This document shows positions 27,122 through 36,987 of a stretch of 64,000 bases of DNA, piece by piece (position 1 is the stretch's first letter; every line of letters begins with the position of its first letter). Source of the DNA: an uncultured Clostridia bacterium (GTDB lineage: Bacteria; Bacillota; Clostridia; Oscillospirales; Acutalibacteraceae); the NCBI GenBank assembly GCA_947628665.1, contig CANRAU010000009.1, forward strand, positions 19,743 through 83,742. The letters run 5' to 3'. The translations under genes and the position numbers were made by a program. The notes beneath the pieces are model-generated. The model was not told the DNA's origin. It saw only the letters and a list, made by a program, of their open reading frames with translations, and did no database searches.

Positions 27122-28860
27122 CAGCTCTCGCCCCCTTCTATCGTTCCCTTTTGCTGGGAATGGTAAACTTCTCTGTAGATCATGCTGCGTTCAAGCAGCT
27201 CCTCATGCGTGCCGATGTCGGAAATTTTCCCGTTATCGAGCACAAGGATACGGTCGGCGTCGGATACCGAATTGATGCGCTGTGCGATGATGATTTTGGT
27301 GGTATTCGGCAAATTGCTGCGCAGGGCTTCGCGAATTTTGCTGTCGGTAAAGGTATCGACCGCGCTCGTGGAATCGTCCAAAATCAGGATCTTCGGTTTT
27401 TTCAGCAGCGCGCGCGCAATGCATAAACGCTGTTTTTGCCCGCCCGAGACGTTCACGCCGCCCTGCCCGAGGTCGGTGTCGTATCCGTCGGGGAAAGCCA
27501 TGATAAAGTCGTGCGCCTGCGCCGCTCTGCACGCCGCTTCGACTTCCTCGAGCGAAGCGTTTTTGTCGCCCCAGCGCAGGTTGTCAAGGATCGACCCCGA
27601 AAACAGCACGTTGCTCTGCAGCACCATACTGACCGCTTCCCGCAAATTTTCGAGCGTATATTCCCGCACATTGTGTCCGTCGACCAGCACTTCGCCCCCG
27701 GTCACGTCGTACAGCCGCGGAATAAGGCTCACCAACGTGGTTTTGGCGCTGCCCGTTCCGCCGATCACGCCGATGGTCTCGCCCGCATGAATATGCAGGG
27801 TAACGTGATCGACCACGTTCTTTTTCCCCTGCGCGTCGTATTTAAAGCACACGTCGCGGTATTCCACGTCGCCGTTTTCCACTTGCAGCGCGGGATCGGC
27901 CTGCGCGTCGTTCACGTCGGGCTTTTCGTCGAGTACCTCCTGAATACGCGACGCCGCCGCACGGCTCATAACGTAGTTGACGAACATCATGGCGATCATG
28001 ACGACCGAAATCAGAATCCGCATAATGTACGTGAGGATCGTAGCAAGGCTGCCGACCTCCATTTGCCCCGCGATAATATACCGCGAGCTGATATAGGCGA
28101 TCGCCAAAATCGTGCCGTACATCGTCAGCATCATCATCGGCTGCGCCGTGACCATCAGACGCTCTGCGGAGACCGCCGCGTGCATCAAATCGTCGTTCGC
28201 CTTTTTGAACTTCTGCTTTTCATGCGTGCCGCGTACAAAAGCCTTGACCACGCGAATGGCGATCAGGTTCTCCTGTACGGAGGCGTTGAGCCCGTCAAAC
28301 ATTTTAAACATACGCTTAAAGCGCTGCATGGCGATCGGCCCAAAAATCACAAGCGCCAAAAGGATCAGCGGAATGACCACCAAGAACACCTTGGAGACGT
28401 TCGTGTTGATGCGGAAGCTCATCACCAGCGCACAAATGAATTGCAGCGGCGCACGGAAAAAGATACGCAGCATCATTTGATACATATTCTGCACGGTCGT
28501 CACGTCCGTGGTCAAGCGCGTGACCAGCGACGCGGTGCTGAAGCGGTCGATATTGGCAAAGGAAAAGGTTTGGATGTTTTGGAACATGGCCTCGCGCACA
28601 CGCGCGCCAAGCCCCATGCTTGCCACGGCCGCCAGACGCGCCGCAAGCGCGCCGCACAGCAGGGAAGCCCCCGCCATGGCGACCATTTTCGCGCCCGTCG
28701 TCATAACGTACCGTATGTCGCCGCCCGTGATGCCGATGTCCACGATCCTGCCCATATACAGCGGGATCAGCACTTCAAACAGCACCTCGCCGGTCATCAG
28801 AAACGGGCAGATGATCGACTGCCAGATATACGGTTTGGCATATTTAATCAGTTTCCCCAT
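27121..28860 (-). CDS. ABC transporter, fused permease/ATP-binding protein (subunit 1)
   Basis: MGKLIKYAKPYIWQSIICPFLMTGEVLFEVLIPLYMGRIVDIGI...; IGVIGGTGSAKTTLVSLIPRLYD, VSGGQKQRLCIARAL, ILDDSTSAVD. Start set to ATG 28860. Confidence 0.95.
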   Translation of the reverse strand: MGKLIKYAKPYIWQSIICPFLMTGEVLFEVLIPLYMGRIVDIGITGGDIRYVMTTGAKMVAMAGASLLCGALAARLAAVASMGLGARVREAMFQNIQTFSFANIDRFSTASLVTRLTTDVTTVQNMYQMMLRIFFRAPLQFICALVMSFRINTNVSKVFLVVIPLILLALVIFGPIAMQRFKRMFKMFDGLNASVQENLIAIRVVKAFVRGTHEKQKFKKANDDLMHAAVSAERLMVTAQPMMMLTMYGTILAIAYISSRYIIAGQMEVGSLATILTYIMRILISVVMIAMMFVNYVMSRAAASRIQEVLDEKPDVNDAQADPALQVENGDVEYRDVCFKYDAQGKKNVVDHVTLHIHAGETIGVIGGTGSAKTTLVSLIPRLYDVTGGEVLVDGHNVREYTLENLREAVSMVLQSNVLFSGSILDNLRWGDKNASLEEVEAACRAAQAHDFIMAFPDGYDTDLGQGGVNVSGGQKQRLCIARALLKKPKILILDDSTSAVDTFTDSKIREALRSNLPNTTKIIIAQRINSVSDADRILVLDNGKISDIGTHEELLERSMIYREVYHSQQKGTIEGGES

Positions 28861-29353
28861 ACCTGTCCTTACCTCCTGTACAGAATGTATCGTTGCGCGT
28901 TTCGTGCAGATCTTTCTCTTTTGGAATGTCCGCCGAAAGATTGGCGCATAAGCGGTCGAGATAACTGCCGAGCGCCGAAAGCTCCTCGGCGGAAAATCCC
29001 GCAAGCATTGTATGATCGATTTCGTCAAGGCATGCGTGAATGCGGCCGATCTGCTCGCGCCCGAGATCTGTAATGCTGACGCGGTTGCAGCGCAAATCGC
29101 TTTCGTCGACGGCCTTTTTCACAAGGCCGCTTTTTTGCATTCGTTTTAAAGACACCGCCACCGAAGCGGGCGAAACGTGCAGTGCGCGCGCAAGCTCATT
29201 TTGCGTGCAAGTGTCGTTTTTCACCAAAAGCTCCAAAATCGGCGGCTGCCCGAAATACACGCCGCTATCCTTGAGCGCGCGGCAATGCACATCATGCCGA
29301 ACCCATTCGAGATGATGGAGCTTTCGACAGATCTCCTCGTGCTGCCCGGACAT
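28844..29353 (-). CDS. MarR family transcriptional regulator
   Basis: PPILELLVKNDTCTQNELARALHVSPASVAVSLKRMQKSGLVKKAVDESDLRCNRVSITDLGRE; overlaps the ABC gene. Confidence 0.9.
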   Translation of the reverse strand: MSGQHEEICRKLHHLEWVRHDVHCRALKDSGVYFGQPPILELLVKNDTCTQNELARALHVSPASVAVSLKRMQKSGLVKKAVDESDLRCNRVSITDLGREQIGRIHACLDEIDHTMLAGFSAEELSALGSYLDRLCANLSADIPKEKDLHETRNDTFCTGGKDRYGETD

Positions 29354-29511
29354 ACGCGCGCCCCCTTTCCAAAAAAATATTTAGCCGTTTAACTGTTTGC
29401 CTATTGTACGCCCGAAAGAGGGAAAAGTCAACAAAAATATTGTGAACAATTTGGTCAAAAAAGAAAATTTTCGCGTTTTTCACAAAAAGTCTCGCTCTTT
29501 TTTCGATTTTG

Positions 29512-29537
29512 ACCCCATTTTGGGGACATTTTTGTCC
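29512..29537. promoter_or_regulatory. Two overlapping short inverted repeats upstream of the phage cassette
   Basis: ccccattttgggg followed by ggacatttttgtcc. Confidence 0.5.
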
Positions 29538-29597
29538 GCTTCGGGGTATAGGTGAAAGGGTCTTTCAAAAACAACATCGGAAAGGATGATCCGCACA

Positions 29598-30080
29598 ATG
29601 AAAAATACGCTTTCGCAAAAACAGCTTACGTTCTGCCGTCAGTATGTGCGCACGCGCAACGGGCGCGAGGCCGCCGCTTTCGCGGGGTTTTTGCTTTTTC
29701 CCGAAAAGGCCGCTGCACGGCTGCTGGCAGACGCGCGTATACAGGGCGAGATCCAAGCGCTGGAAGCGGACTGCCGCGCTTCGCGTGCAGAGCTGATCGC
29801 GGGCTATCGACGGCTCGCCTTCGGTTCGACGGCGGACGCGGTGCGCCTGCTTTTGCAGTGCGACGACGTCCCGCCCGACCCCGATACGCTCGATTTGTTT
29901 GCGGTCTCGGAGATCAAGCGGCCGAAAGGCGGCGGCATGGAGATCAAATTCTTTGACCGACAGCGCGCACTCGACAAGCTTTCGGAGCTGCAAAGCGGCA
30001 ACGCCGACAGCGCGCTGCCCTTTTACCGTGCGCTCGAACGCTCTGCGGCGGCGCTGCACGGAAACGGAGACGAGCTGTAA
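29598..30080 (+). CDS. Phage terminase small subunit
   Basis: MKNTLSQKQLTFCRQYVRTRNGREAAAFAGFLLFPEKAAARLLADARIQGEIQALEAD: TerS-like; ATG at 29598 behind AAAGGA. Confidence 0.85.
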   Translation: MKNTLSQKQLTFCRQYVRTRNGREAAAFAGFLLFPEKAAARLLADARIQGEIQALEADCRASRAELIAGYRRLAFGSTADAVRLLLQCDDVPPDPDTLDLFAVSEIKRPKGGGMEIKFFDRQRALDKLSELQSGNADSALPFYRALERSAAALHGNGDEL

Positions 30081-31342
30081 TGCAGAGTACGGAATTTCAG
30101 AGCTTTTCTCAAAAACAGCTGATCCTGCTTTCCTGGTGGTGTGAACAAAGTCCCTTTCATACGTTTGACGCCGTCATTTGTGACGGCGCGGTGCGCAGCG
30201 GCAAAACCGTCTGTATGTCGCTTTCGTTTGTGTTTTGGGCGTTTTACCGTTTTTCGGATCAGGCCTTCGCCCTGTGCGGGAAAACCGTGACGGGGCTGCG
30301 GCGCAATGTGGTCACGCCTTTGCTGCCTCTGCTGCGGGAGTTGGGGTTTGAATGCCGCGAGCAGGTCTCCAAAAATATTTTGGAGCTGCGCAAGGGCGGC
30401 AGGACAAACCGTTTCTACCTGTTCGGCGGCAAGGACGCCTCTTCCGCCGCGCTCATTCAGGGGATGACCCTTGCGGGCGTAATGCTGGACGAAGCCGCGC
30501 TGATGCCGCGCTCGTTTTGCGAGCAGGCGATCGCACGCTGTTCGGTGGAGGGTTCGCGGCTGTGGTTCAACTGCAACCCCGAACACCCCGCGCACTGGTT
30601 TTACAGAGAATGGATCTTAAAGCGCGAACAGAAAAACTGCCTCTACCTGCACTTTACCATGCAGGACAACCCCTCCTTATCCGAAGCCATGCGCGAACGT
30701 TACAAAACGCTGTACAGCGGGGCGTTCTACGCGCGGTTTGTCGAGGGAAAATGGGTCGCCTGCGAGGGGCTGGTATACCCGTTTTTCGACGCGTCCTATC
30801 TCTATGACGTGCCAAAGTCCTTTGACCGCTTTATCGTCTCGTGTGACTACGGAACAGTCAACCCCACCTCTATGGGGCTTTGGGGACACAGCGGCGGACA
30901 CTGGTACCGCATCGACGAATTCTACCACAGTTCAAAAGCGAAAGGCTTTCAAATGACCGATGAGGAATATTACCGTTCGCTTTGCACGCTCATCGGCGGC
31001 AGAACCGTGGACTGTGTGATCGTAGACCCGTCGGCGGCGTCCTTTATCGAGTGCATCCGACGACATGGGGAATTTGCCGTGCGCCGCGCGGACAACGACG
31101 TCCTCGGCGGCATCCGCCAGACCTCGGACGCGCTCAAAAGCCGAGAGATCCGCATTTGCAAAACCTGTCCCGACATCATCCGCGAATTTTCGCTCTACCG
31201 CTGGGATGAAAGCGCGCGTTACGACGCGGTGAAAAAGGAAAACGACCACGCGATGGACGATATGCGCTATTTTGTCGCAACCGCGCTGAAAACCACGGAC
31301 GACGACTTCTTTGTCGTCGCCTGTCCGAGAGAAAGGAGGTGA
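30080..31342 (+). CDS. Phage terminase large subunit (PBSX-like)
   Basis: FDAVICDGAVRSGKTVCMSLSFVFWAF (Walker A), LAGVMLDEAALMPRSFCEQAIARCSVEGSRLWFNCNPEHPAHWFYREWI, SCDYGTVNPTSMGLW, VDCVIVDPSAASFI (nuclease region). Confidence 0.95.
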   Translation: MQSTEFQSFSQKQLILLSWWCEQSPFHTFDAVICDGAVRSGKTVCMSLSFVFWAFYRFSDQAFALCGKTVTGLRRNVVTPLLPLLRELGFECREQVSKNILELRKGGRTNRFYLFGGKDASSAALIQGMTLAGVMLDEAALMPRSFCEQAIARCSVEGSRLWFNCNPEHPAHWFYREWILKREQKNCLYLHFTMQDNPSLSEAMRERYKTLYSGAFYARFVEGKWVACEGLVYPFFDASYLYDVPKSFDRFIVSCDYGTVNPTSMGLWGHSGGHWYRIDEFYHSSKAKGFQMTDEEYYRSLCTLIGGRTVDCVIVDPSAASFIECIRRHGEFAVRRADNDVLGGIRQTSDALKSREIRICKTCPDIIREFSLYRWDESARYDAVKKENDHAMDDMRYFVATALKTTDDDFFVVACPRERR

Positions 31343-31346
31343 GTCG

Positions 31347-32513
31347 GTGTCGAAATTCCGAAAACAACCCGCTCCCGAAAAAACGCCTCTGCAAACGCCG
31401 GTTTTGGCGAGCACGGGCGCGTACGGTCTGTCCCCCTTTTCCGCTTTGGACAGCTACAGCCCGCCTCCGTATCTCAACAGCGACCTGTTTTCCACGCTTC
31501 GTGAAGCCATTCCCATCATCGATACCGCGATCTACAAGCTGGTGCGGCTGACGGGCGGCTTTCAGGTCGTCTGCGCGGACGAACGCTTTGACCCGCTGCT
31601 CGAGCGATTTATCGCCCGCGTCCCGTCGGACAGCGGCGGTATCTCCTTACAGAGCTTTGTCGACTGCTTTTTTGAGCAGCTTTTGACCTACGGTACGGCG
31701 ATCGCGGAAATGGTTCCCGACCCGGACGGCGGTATCGGGTATCTCTACAACGCCCCGCATACGGATTATCTGCTGCGGCGCAGCAAAACGGATTTTCGCC
31801 GCGTGGAGGTCTTAAAGGCCTCGCTCCCCGAAACGCCCCTGCCCCGACAGGATCTGCTGCTCATCAGCACCCTCCATCCGAAGCCCGGCCAAGTTTACGG
31901 CACGTCGCTGCTTGCGGGACTGCCCTTTGTCAGCCGGATCCTCATGCAGATTTACAACGCCATCGGGCAAAACTGGGATCGCGTGGGCAACGTTCGCTTC
32001 GCCGTAACCTACAAGCCCTCGGACGACGCGGGCGGCAAGGCGTACGCCAAGGAACGCGCCATGCAGATCGCTTCGCAGTGGGGCGAAGCCATGCGCAGCC
32101 GTGAAGTGCGCGACTTTGTCGCCGTCGGCGACGTGGACATCAAGGTCATCGGCGCGGACAATCAGATTTTGGACAGCCAAGTCCCCGTGCGCCAAATGCT
32201 CGAACAAATCGTGGCGAAGCTCTCCATTCCGCCGTTTATGCTGGGGCTTTCCTGGTCGACCACAGAACGCATGGCAGACGAGCAAACCGATATTCTGACC
32301 ACGGAGCTGGAATACTACCGCCGCCTGCTTACACCGGTCATCGAGACCGTGTGCCGCACGCATCTGCGCGCTTACGGCTGTACGGCGGACTGTTCGGTCG
32401 TATGGGACGATATAACCCTTAAGGATACCGTTGAGGAAGCCACCGCACGCCATTTGGACGCCGAGACTCAAAGCATTTTGGCAGGTCTCCCGCCGAAGGA
32501 CACAACAGAATAA
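31347..32513 (+). CDS. Phage portal protein
   Basis: GTG start behind GAAAGGAGGTGA; REAIPIIDTAIYKLVRLTGGFQV...QIVAKLSIPPFMLGLSWSTTERMADEQTDILTTELEYYRRLLTPVIE. Confidence 0.88.
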   Translation: MSKFRKQPAPEKTPLQTPVLASTGAYGLSPFSALDSYSPPPYLNSDLFSTLREAIPIIDTAIYKLVRLTGGFQVVCADERFDPLLERFIARVPSDSGGISLQSFVDCFFEQLLTYGTAIAEMVPDPDGGIGYLYNAPHTDYLLRRSKTDFRRVEVLKASLPETPLPRQDLLLISTLHPKPGQVYGTSLLAGLPFVSRILMQIYNAIGQNWDRVGNVRFAVTYKPSDDAGGKAYAKERAMQIASQWGEAMRSREVRDFVAVGDVDIKVIGADNQILDSQVPVRQMLEQIVAKLSIPPFMLGLSWSTTERMADEQTDILTTELEYYRRLLTPVIETVCRTHLRAYGCTADCSVVWDDITLKDTVEEATARHLDAETQSILAGLPPKDTTE

Positions 32514-32526
32514 GAAAGGAGTGCCT

Positions 32527-33495
32527 ATGCAAAAGCAATTTTCCATTCAGCCGCAGGACGCCGACGTCAGCCCCGAAATGCTCGAAAAAATCAACCGCTA
32601 TTCCCGCAAAACGCTGACAGCAAGCGAGGTTTTCGTGTTTTCCGCCGTACTTTGCGACAACGAGATCGACCGCGATTTTGAATGCTTTACGCCGGACGCG
32701 CTCAAAACCCTTGCGCCGCTGTTTGAAGGCAAAACCGTCATTCAAAACCACAGTATGCAGACCGACGATCAGAGCGCGCGCACGTTTTATACCGAAGTGT
32801 TGACCGATCCGTCGCGCACCACGGCAACGGGCGAGGCGTACACCTATTTGAAGGCTTACTGCTATATGCCGAGAATCCCCAAAAACGAAACTTTGATCGC
32901 CGAGATCAACGCAGGCATTAAAAAGGAGGTTTCGGTCGGCTGCGCCGTCGCAGAACACAAATGCTCGATTTGCGGCAGTGTGGAGGAGGTAAGCCCCTGT
33001 AAGCATCAGCGCGGCAAGCGTTACGGCGGTACGGTCTGTCACTACACGCTTGAAAAGCCGACAGACGCTTACGAGTGGTCGTTTGTCGCCGTTCCCGCAC
33101 AGAGAAACGCGGGCGTGACCAAGGGCTTTGCCGACGCGGACGCGCTTTGCAAGCAGTTCGGCGAAACAAACGCCGAGCAGATCACGGTCAGCCGCGAAGA
33201 GGCCGCGGGTTTTGCAGAGCTCGTTTCGTCGCTCAAAAGCGCCGCTGCGCTCGGAGAGGAATACACCGCTTTGCTGCGGGAAAAGGCCGTTTGCGCGCTG
33301 CTCGGGCGGCTGCCCGAACTGCAAAGCGAGCAGGCAGAATCCCTTTGCGCGCCGCTGAAGCCCGCCGAATTAAAGGCGCTTTGTGCCGCGCTTTCGGGAG
33401 ACGCCGCGCAAAAGAGCGCGCACCTGCCCCAGCTTTACACCGCCAAAGCGCGGGAAACGGACGTCCCCGCCGACAACAACGCGTTCAAATTTTAA
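32527..33495 (+). CDS. Phage prohead protease/scaffold-like protein
   Basis: Sits between portal and capsid; DFECFTPDALKTLAPLFEGKTVIQNHSMQTDDQSARTFYTEVL...EVSVGCAVAEHKCSICG; C-term coiled scaffold-like region. Confidence 0.7.
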   Translation: MQKQFSIQPQDADVSPEMLEKINRYSRKTLTASEVFVFSAVLCDNEIDRDFECFTPDALKTLAPLFEGKTVIQNHSMQTDDQSARTFYTEVLTDPSRTTATGEAYTYLKAYCYMPRIPKNETLIAEINAGIKKEVSVGCAVAEHKCSICGSVEEVSPCKHQRGKRYGGTVCHYTLEKPTDAYEWSFVAVPAQRNAGVTKGFADADALCKQFGETNAEQITVSREEAAGFAELVSSLKSAAALGEEYTALLREKAVCALLGRLPELQSEQAESLCAPLKPAELKALCAALSGDAAQKSAHLPQLYTAKARETDVPADNNAFKF

Positions 33496-33516
33496 ACACA
33501 GAAAGGATGTTATTCC

Positions 33517-34518
33517 ATGGCAAATTTTGAAACCATTAAGCTCGACAAGGGCTTATACACCTCCGGCAAAGGCTTTACCGCAGCCTTAGAAGAGGTCGAT
33601 CCCTCCGAAGACTATAAGGGGACGTCCCTCGAAGGTCTCGATGCGTTCGAGCGACAGCTCAAGCGTTTTGACATCAAGCTGCACGGCGCGGCGAGCGACT
33701 GCGTGGAAAAATTCTTCAAGACCACCGACAGCGCCGCGCTCTTCCCCGAATACATCGCCCGCGCGGTGCGCAAGGGCTTGGAGGAAGCCGATCTTCTGCC
33801 GTATATCGTCGCGACTACCACGAACATCAACGGTTTGGATTACCGCACCATTGCCTCCATTCCGACCGAGGCGGAAAAGGAACTGCAGGAGACCGAAGAG
33901 GGTTCGGCGATCCCCGAAACCGTCGTCCACACGCAGGAAAATCTCGTAAAGCTCAAAAAGCGAGGCCGTATGCTCGTCGCCTCTTACGAAGCCATTCGTT
34001 TCCAGCGTTTGGATCTGTTCACCGTTACCCTGCGCCAGATCGGCGCATACATTGCGCGCACCCAGCTCAAAGACGCCGTGACCGTGCTCAAGGACGGCGA
34101 CGGCAACAGCAACGCCGCGCCCACGACCTCTTTGGGCGGCAAAGCCGTTTCGTATGCCGCTTTGGTGGATTTCTGGAACAGCTTTGACCCCTATATGCTC
34201 AACACCATGATCGCCGCGCCCGATATGACGGCGGCCATTCTCAAACTCGCGGAAATGCGCGACGCGGCGGCGGGGCTTTCCTTCCACGGCGACGGCAAGG
34301 TCGTCACGCCTCTGGGCGCGAACCTCTTTAAGAGCAGCGCTGTCGAGGCAGGCACACTCATCGGTTTGGACAGGACCTGTGCTTTGGAGCAGGTCACGGC
34401 GGGCGGCATTCTCACCGAGTACGACAAGCTCATCGACCGTCAGCTGGAGCGCGCGGCGATCTCGCAGATCTCCGGATTCTCCAAAATCTATACGGACGCT
34501 TCGCGCGTGCTTTCTTAA
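33517..34518 (+). CDS. Phage major capsid protein (HK97-like)
   Basis: Position after protease; 333 aa; AVRKGLEEADLLPYIVATTTNINGLDYRTIASI...MLVASYEAIRFQRLDLFTVTLRQIGAYIARTQ. Confidence 0.82.
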   Translation: MANFETIKLDKGLYTSGKGFTAALEEVDPSEDYKGTSLEGLDAFERQLKRFDIKLHGAASDCVEKFFKTTDSAALFPEYIARAVRKGLEEADLLPYIVATTTNINGLDYRTIASIPTEAEKELQETEEGSAIPETVVHTQENLVKLKKRGRMLVASYEAIRFQRLDLFTVTLRQIGAYIARTQLKDAVTVLKDGDGNSNAAPTTSLGGKAVSYAALVDFWNSFDPYMLNTMIAAPDMTAAILKLAEMRDAAAGLSFHGDGKVVTPLGANLFKSSAVEAGTLIGLDRTCALEQVTAGGILTEYDKLIDRQLERAAISQISGFSKIYTDASRVLS

Positions 34519-34539
34519 AGCACAAAAGGAGGCTCGTTT

Positions 34540-34908
34540 ATGATTGATGTGATCGGGGTAACGCGGCTGCTGACCCGTTTTTCCGCGTTGACGGAGGATT
34601 TGCTCGCCGACGCGATGCCTGTTGTCGCCGTCGCCTGCGCAGAATGCACCGACAAGCTCAAAAAGCCCGCATATGCCGAAGAACCCGCTGTGCTGGAGGC
34701 GGTCGCCGCGCTTTGCAATTACCGTCTGCTTCTGCGCAGCGAACAGGTGCGCGAGGGTACGACCGTTTTTAAAGCGGGTGACGTTTCGGCGACCGTGAAT
34801 TTGACGGTCATGCTCGAAACTGCGCGTGCGCTGCGCGACGATGCATTTTTGGCCGCGGCGCAGTTTTTTGAGGATTCGGATTTTTTGTTTACGCAGGTAG
34901 TCGCATGA
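34540..34908 (+). CDS. Phage head-tail connector-like protein
   Basis: Small acidic/helical ORF after capsid: MIDVIGVTRLLTRFSALTEDLLADAMPVVAVACAECTDKL. Confidence 0.6.
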   Translation: MIDVIGVTRLLTRFSALTEDLLADAMPVVAVACAECTDKLKKPAYAEEPAVLEAVAALCNYRLLLRSEQVREGTTVFKAGDVSATVNLTVMLETARALRDDAFLAAAQFFEDSDFLFTQVVA

Positions 34909-35246
34909 GGCAGGGGTTCAACCGTTACGGAAAAAGCGTATACCTTTCGGACGGAGCGGGCTGGTATTCTCCGTACTTTAAGGCATTTTTGCAGCCGCTG
35001 CGTTACAAAAACAAAATGTATCTGGAAGGCCTCTATACGCCCATCGGCCGCGATATAAACGGCCTGTATTTGTACATCGGTCCGTCCGACCACGATTTGA
35101 CCAGGCTGTCGTCCGCGCACGCGCGTGTACACGACAGCGAAGCCCGAGAATATGTGATCCAGCGTGCGGAAAAGGTGTTCCGCGGGGATAAGATCTACTA
35201 TGTCTGGGCAATTTTAAAGGAAGTAAGTGAGGGAACAGCCAAATGA
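34905..35246 (+). CDS. Phage head-closure-like protein
   Basis: 4-bp overlap with preceding and following genes; 113 aa; positional inference. Confidence 0.5.
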   Translation: MRQGFNRYGKSVYLSDGAGWYSPYFKAFLQPLRYKNKMYLEGLYTPIGRDINGLYLYIGPSDHDLTRLSSAHARVHDSEAREYVIQRAEKVFRGDKIYYVWAILKEVSEGTAK

Positions 35247-35674
35247 ATTTTTCCACCACCATCCTCCCGCTGCTGATTTTGGCGATCAAGGAAGACCCGA
35301 ATTTTGAGAATGCAACGGTGACCGCCGCCTACGAAAATGACATCAAGCCCTACCCCGTGACCAAGCCGATCGTGGCCGTGTCCATAGACAAAGAGGTCAT
35401 CGGCAGCCGAATCGTAACGGTCGCCGAAAACGGCGAGCGGACGCTTTCCAAGCAGCGGCAGATCGACCTGACGTTCAAGGTCAGCATTTTTGCGCCCTAT
35501 GAAAGCGGCGCGAACACCTGTTTTTCCATGTTTGAGAACATGTCTGCCATGCTGATGTTCAACGACGCTTTTCACATTGTCAACGGCCGCTGTTTCGACT
35601 GCAAGTACGTGCGCGACTGCAACGCCTTGCAGCTGGACGCGGAATTTATCTGGCGAACGTACAGCGACAGCTGA
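35243..35674 (+). CDS. Phage tail-terminator-like protein
   Basis: MNFSTTILPLLILAIKEDPNFENATVTAAYENDIKPYPVTKPIVAVSIDKEVIGS; last gene of the cassette; positional plus weak pattern. Confidence 0.5.
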   Translation: MNFSTTILPLLILAIKEDPNFENATVTAAYENDIKPYPVTKPIVAVSIDKEVIGSRIVTVAENGERTLSKQRQIDLTFKVSIFAPYESGANTCFSMFENMSAMLMFNDAFHIVNGRCFDCKYVRDCNALQLDAEFIWRTYSDS

Positions 35675-35716
35675 TCTGCATCGGTGTGTAGGCTTCGGTA
35701 GCCGAATCTGCAAACG

Positions 35717-35742
35717 ACCCCGCGCCCAAAAGGGTGCGGGGT
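35717..35742 (+). terminator. Terminator closing the phage head cassette
   Basis: accccgcgccc-aaa-agggtgcggggt followed by tttctt. Confidence 0.8.
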
Positions 35743-35848
35743 TTTCTTGTAGATAATTCTTAACTAAAACGTGCCGGGGCGGGCAGGCGCGAACAGGGGC
35801 AAACAAGTGCATATAGGTGTCAGCAGGAACAGGTCAAAACAGGAATGC

Positions 35849-36904
35849 TTACGACTGCCGCGTCCCTTCGGCGGGTTGTGGCGCGCGGACGAGACGAAAA
35901 GCGGCGGCGCGAATCAGGCGGTTATAGACGGCAAGGCCGACCCCCGTTTTGTCGGGACAGCGCGCATAAACGGTTTTTGCGCCCTGTTCGTCCAGCTCGC
36001 GCAGCGCGTCAAACAGGCGCGCGGCCTGCGCTTCGCCGTCATGCGCTTTGCCGTAGGCGACCGCGTGCGCAAAGAGGTTCTCCTCGCCCGAAAAGCAAAG
36101 CACGAAAGCGTCCTTGTCCTGCACATATGCGCAGAACGCCGCAAGCGTTCCCTCTACGATCGTAATTTCGGCACGCGGGGCATAATGCTTGTACTTCATA
36201 CCGGGGGATGCGGCGCGCACGCCCGCTTTCAGCTGATGCAACACCGCGTCGTCCACCTCGACCTCGCCCAAAACTTCGCGCAACTGCTCGACCGTCACCC
36301 CGCCCGGCCGCAGCACGCGCGGCACGACGTCCGCCAGCGTGATAACGGTGGATTCCACGCCAACCTGCGCGCTGCCGCCGTCCAAAATCAGCGGAACGCG
36401 CCCGTGCAGATCGTCCCAGACATATTTGGCATTGGTGGGGCTGGGACTGCCCGAAAGATTCGCGCTCGGCGCGGCCAGCGGCAAACCCGCTGCTTCGATC
36501 ACCGCCCGCGCAACGGGGTGCTTCGGCATACGCACGGCGACCGTGGAAAGCCCCGCCGAAACCGCATGGGAGATTTTCCCGCTTTTCGGCAAAATCATGG
36601 TCAGCGGTCCCGGCCAAAAGGCATCCGCCAGCCGCTTTGCCCCCTGCGGAACTTCGGTCACAAGTTCCCCTAAAGTCTCAAAAGCCGCAATATGCACGAT
36701 CAGCGGATTGTCCTGCGGTCGTCCCTTTGCGGCAAAAATTTTGGCCACGGCGGTCTCGTCGAATGCATTCGCCGCAAGTCCGTAAACCGTTTCGGTCGGA
36801 ATGGCGACCGTTTCGCCCGCGCGAAGCAGCTCGGCGGCGCGTTCTATGGCGGCGGTCTTCAGTTCGTGTTCACCCGTCCAAGCGGACAGCATTTCGGTAT
36901 GCAT
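35849..36904 (-). CDS. L-threonylcarbamoyladenylate synthase (Sua5/YwlC family)
   Basis: LRAGETVAIPTETVYGLAANAFDETAVAKIFAAKGRPQDNPLIVHI...PLAAPSANLSGSPSPT; Sua5 C-terminal domain present. Confidence 0.95.
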   Translation of the reverse strand: MHTEMLSAWTGEHELKTAAIERAAELLRAGETVAIPTETVYGLAANAFDETAVAKIFAAKGRPQDNPLIVHIAAFETLGELVTEVPQGAKRLADAFWPGPLTMILPKSGKISHAVSAGLSTVAVRMPKHPVARAVIEAAGLPLAAPSANLSGSPSPTNAKYVWDDLHGRVPLILDGGSAQVGVESTVITLADVVPRVLRPGGVTVEQLREVLGEVEVDDAVLHQLKAGVRAASPGMKYKHYAPRAEITIVEGTLAAFCAYVQDKDAFVLCFSGEENLFAHAVAYGKAHDGEAQAARLFDALRELDEQGAKTVYARCPDKTGVGLAVYNRLIRAAAFRLVRAPQPAEGTRQS

Positions 36905-36987
36905 CAGATTGCAAGCGCCCTCCCGCCCGCGCGGGAGCGTCCTTTCCGTGTATTTTCACTTCTCCTGCTTTCGTGGCAGAGCGTTCG

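Noticed and set aside
25256-29073. Long plus-strand ORFs (593 and 545 aa) opposite the ABC transporter genes
   Set aside because: Shadow ORFs; the minus strand carries Walker A/B and ABC signature motifs.
29598-35674. Complete prophage
   Set aside because: No integrase, repressor, replication, tail tube, tape measure, holin/endolysin or att repeats seen; only the head and connector portion is present.
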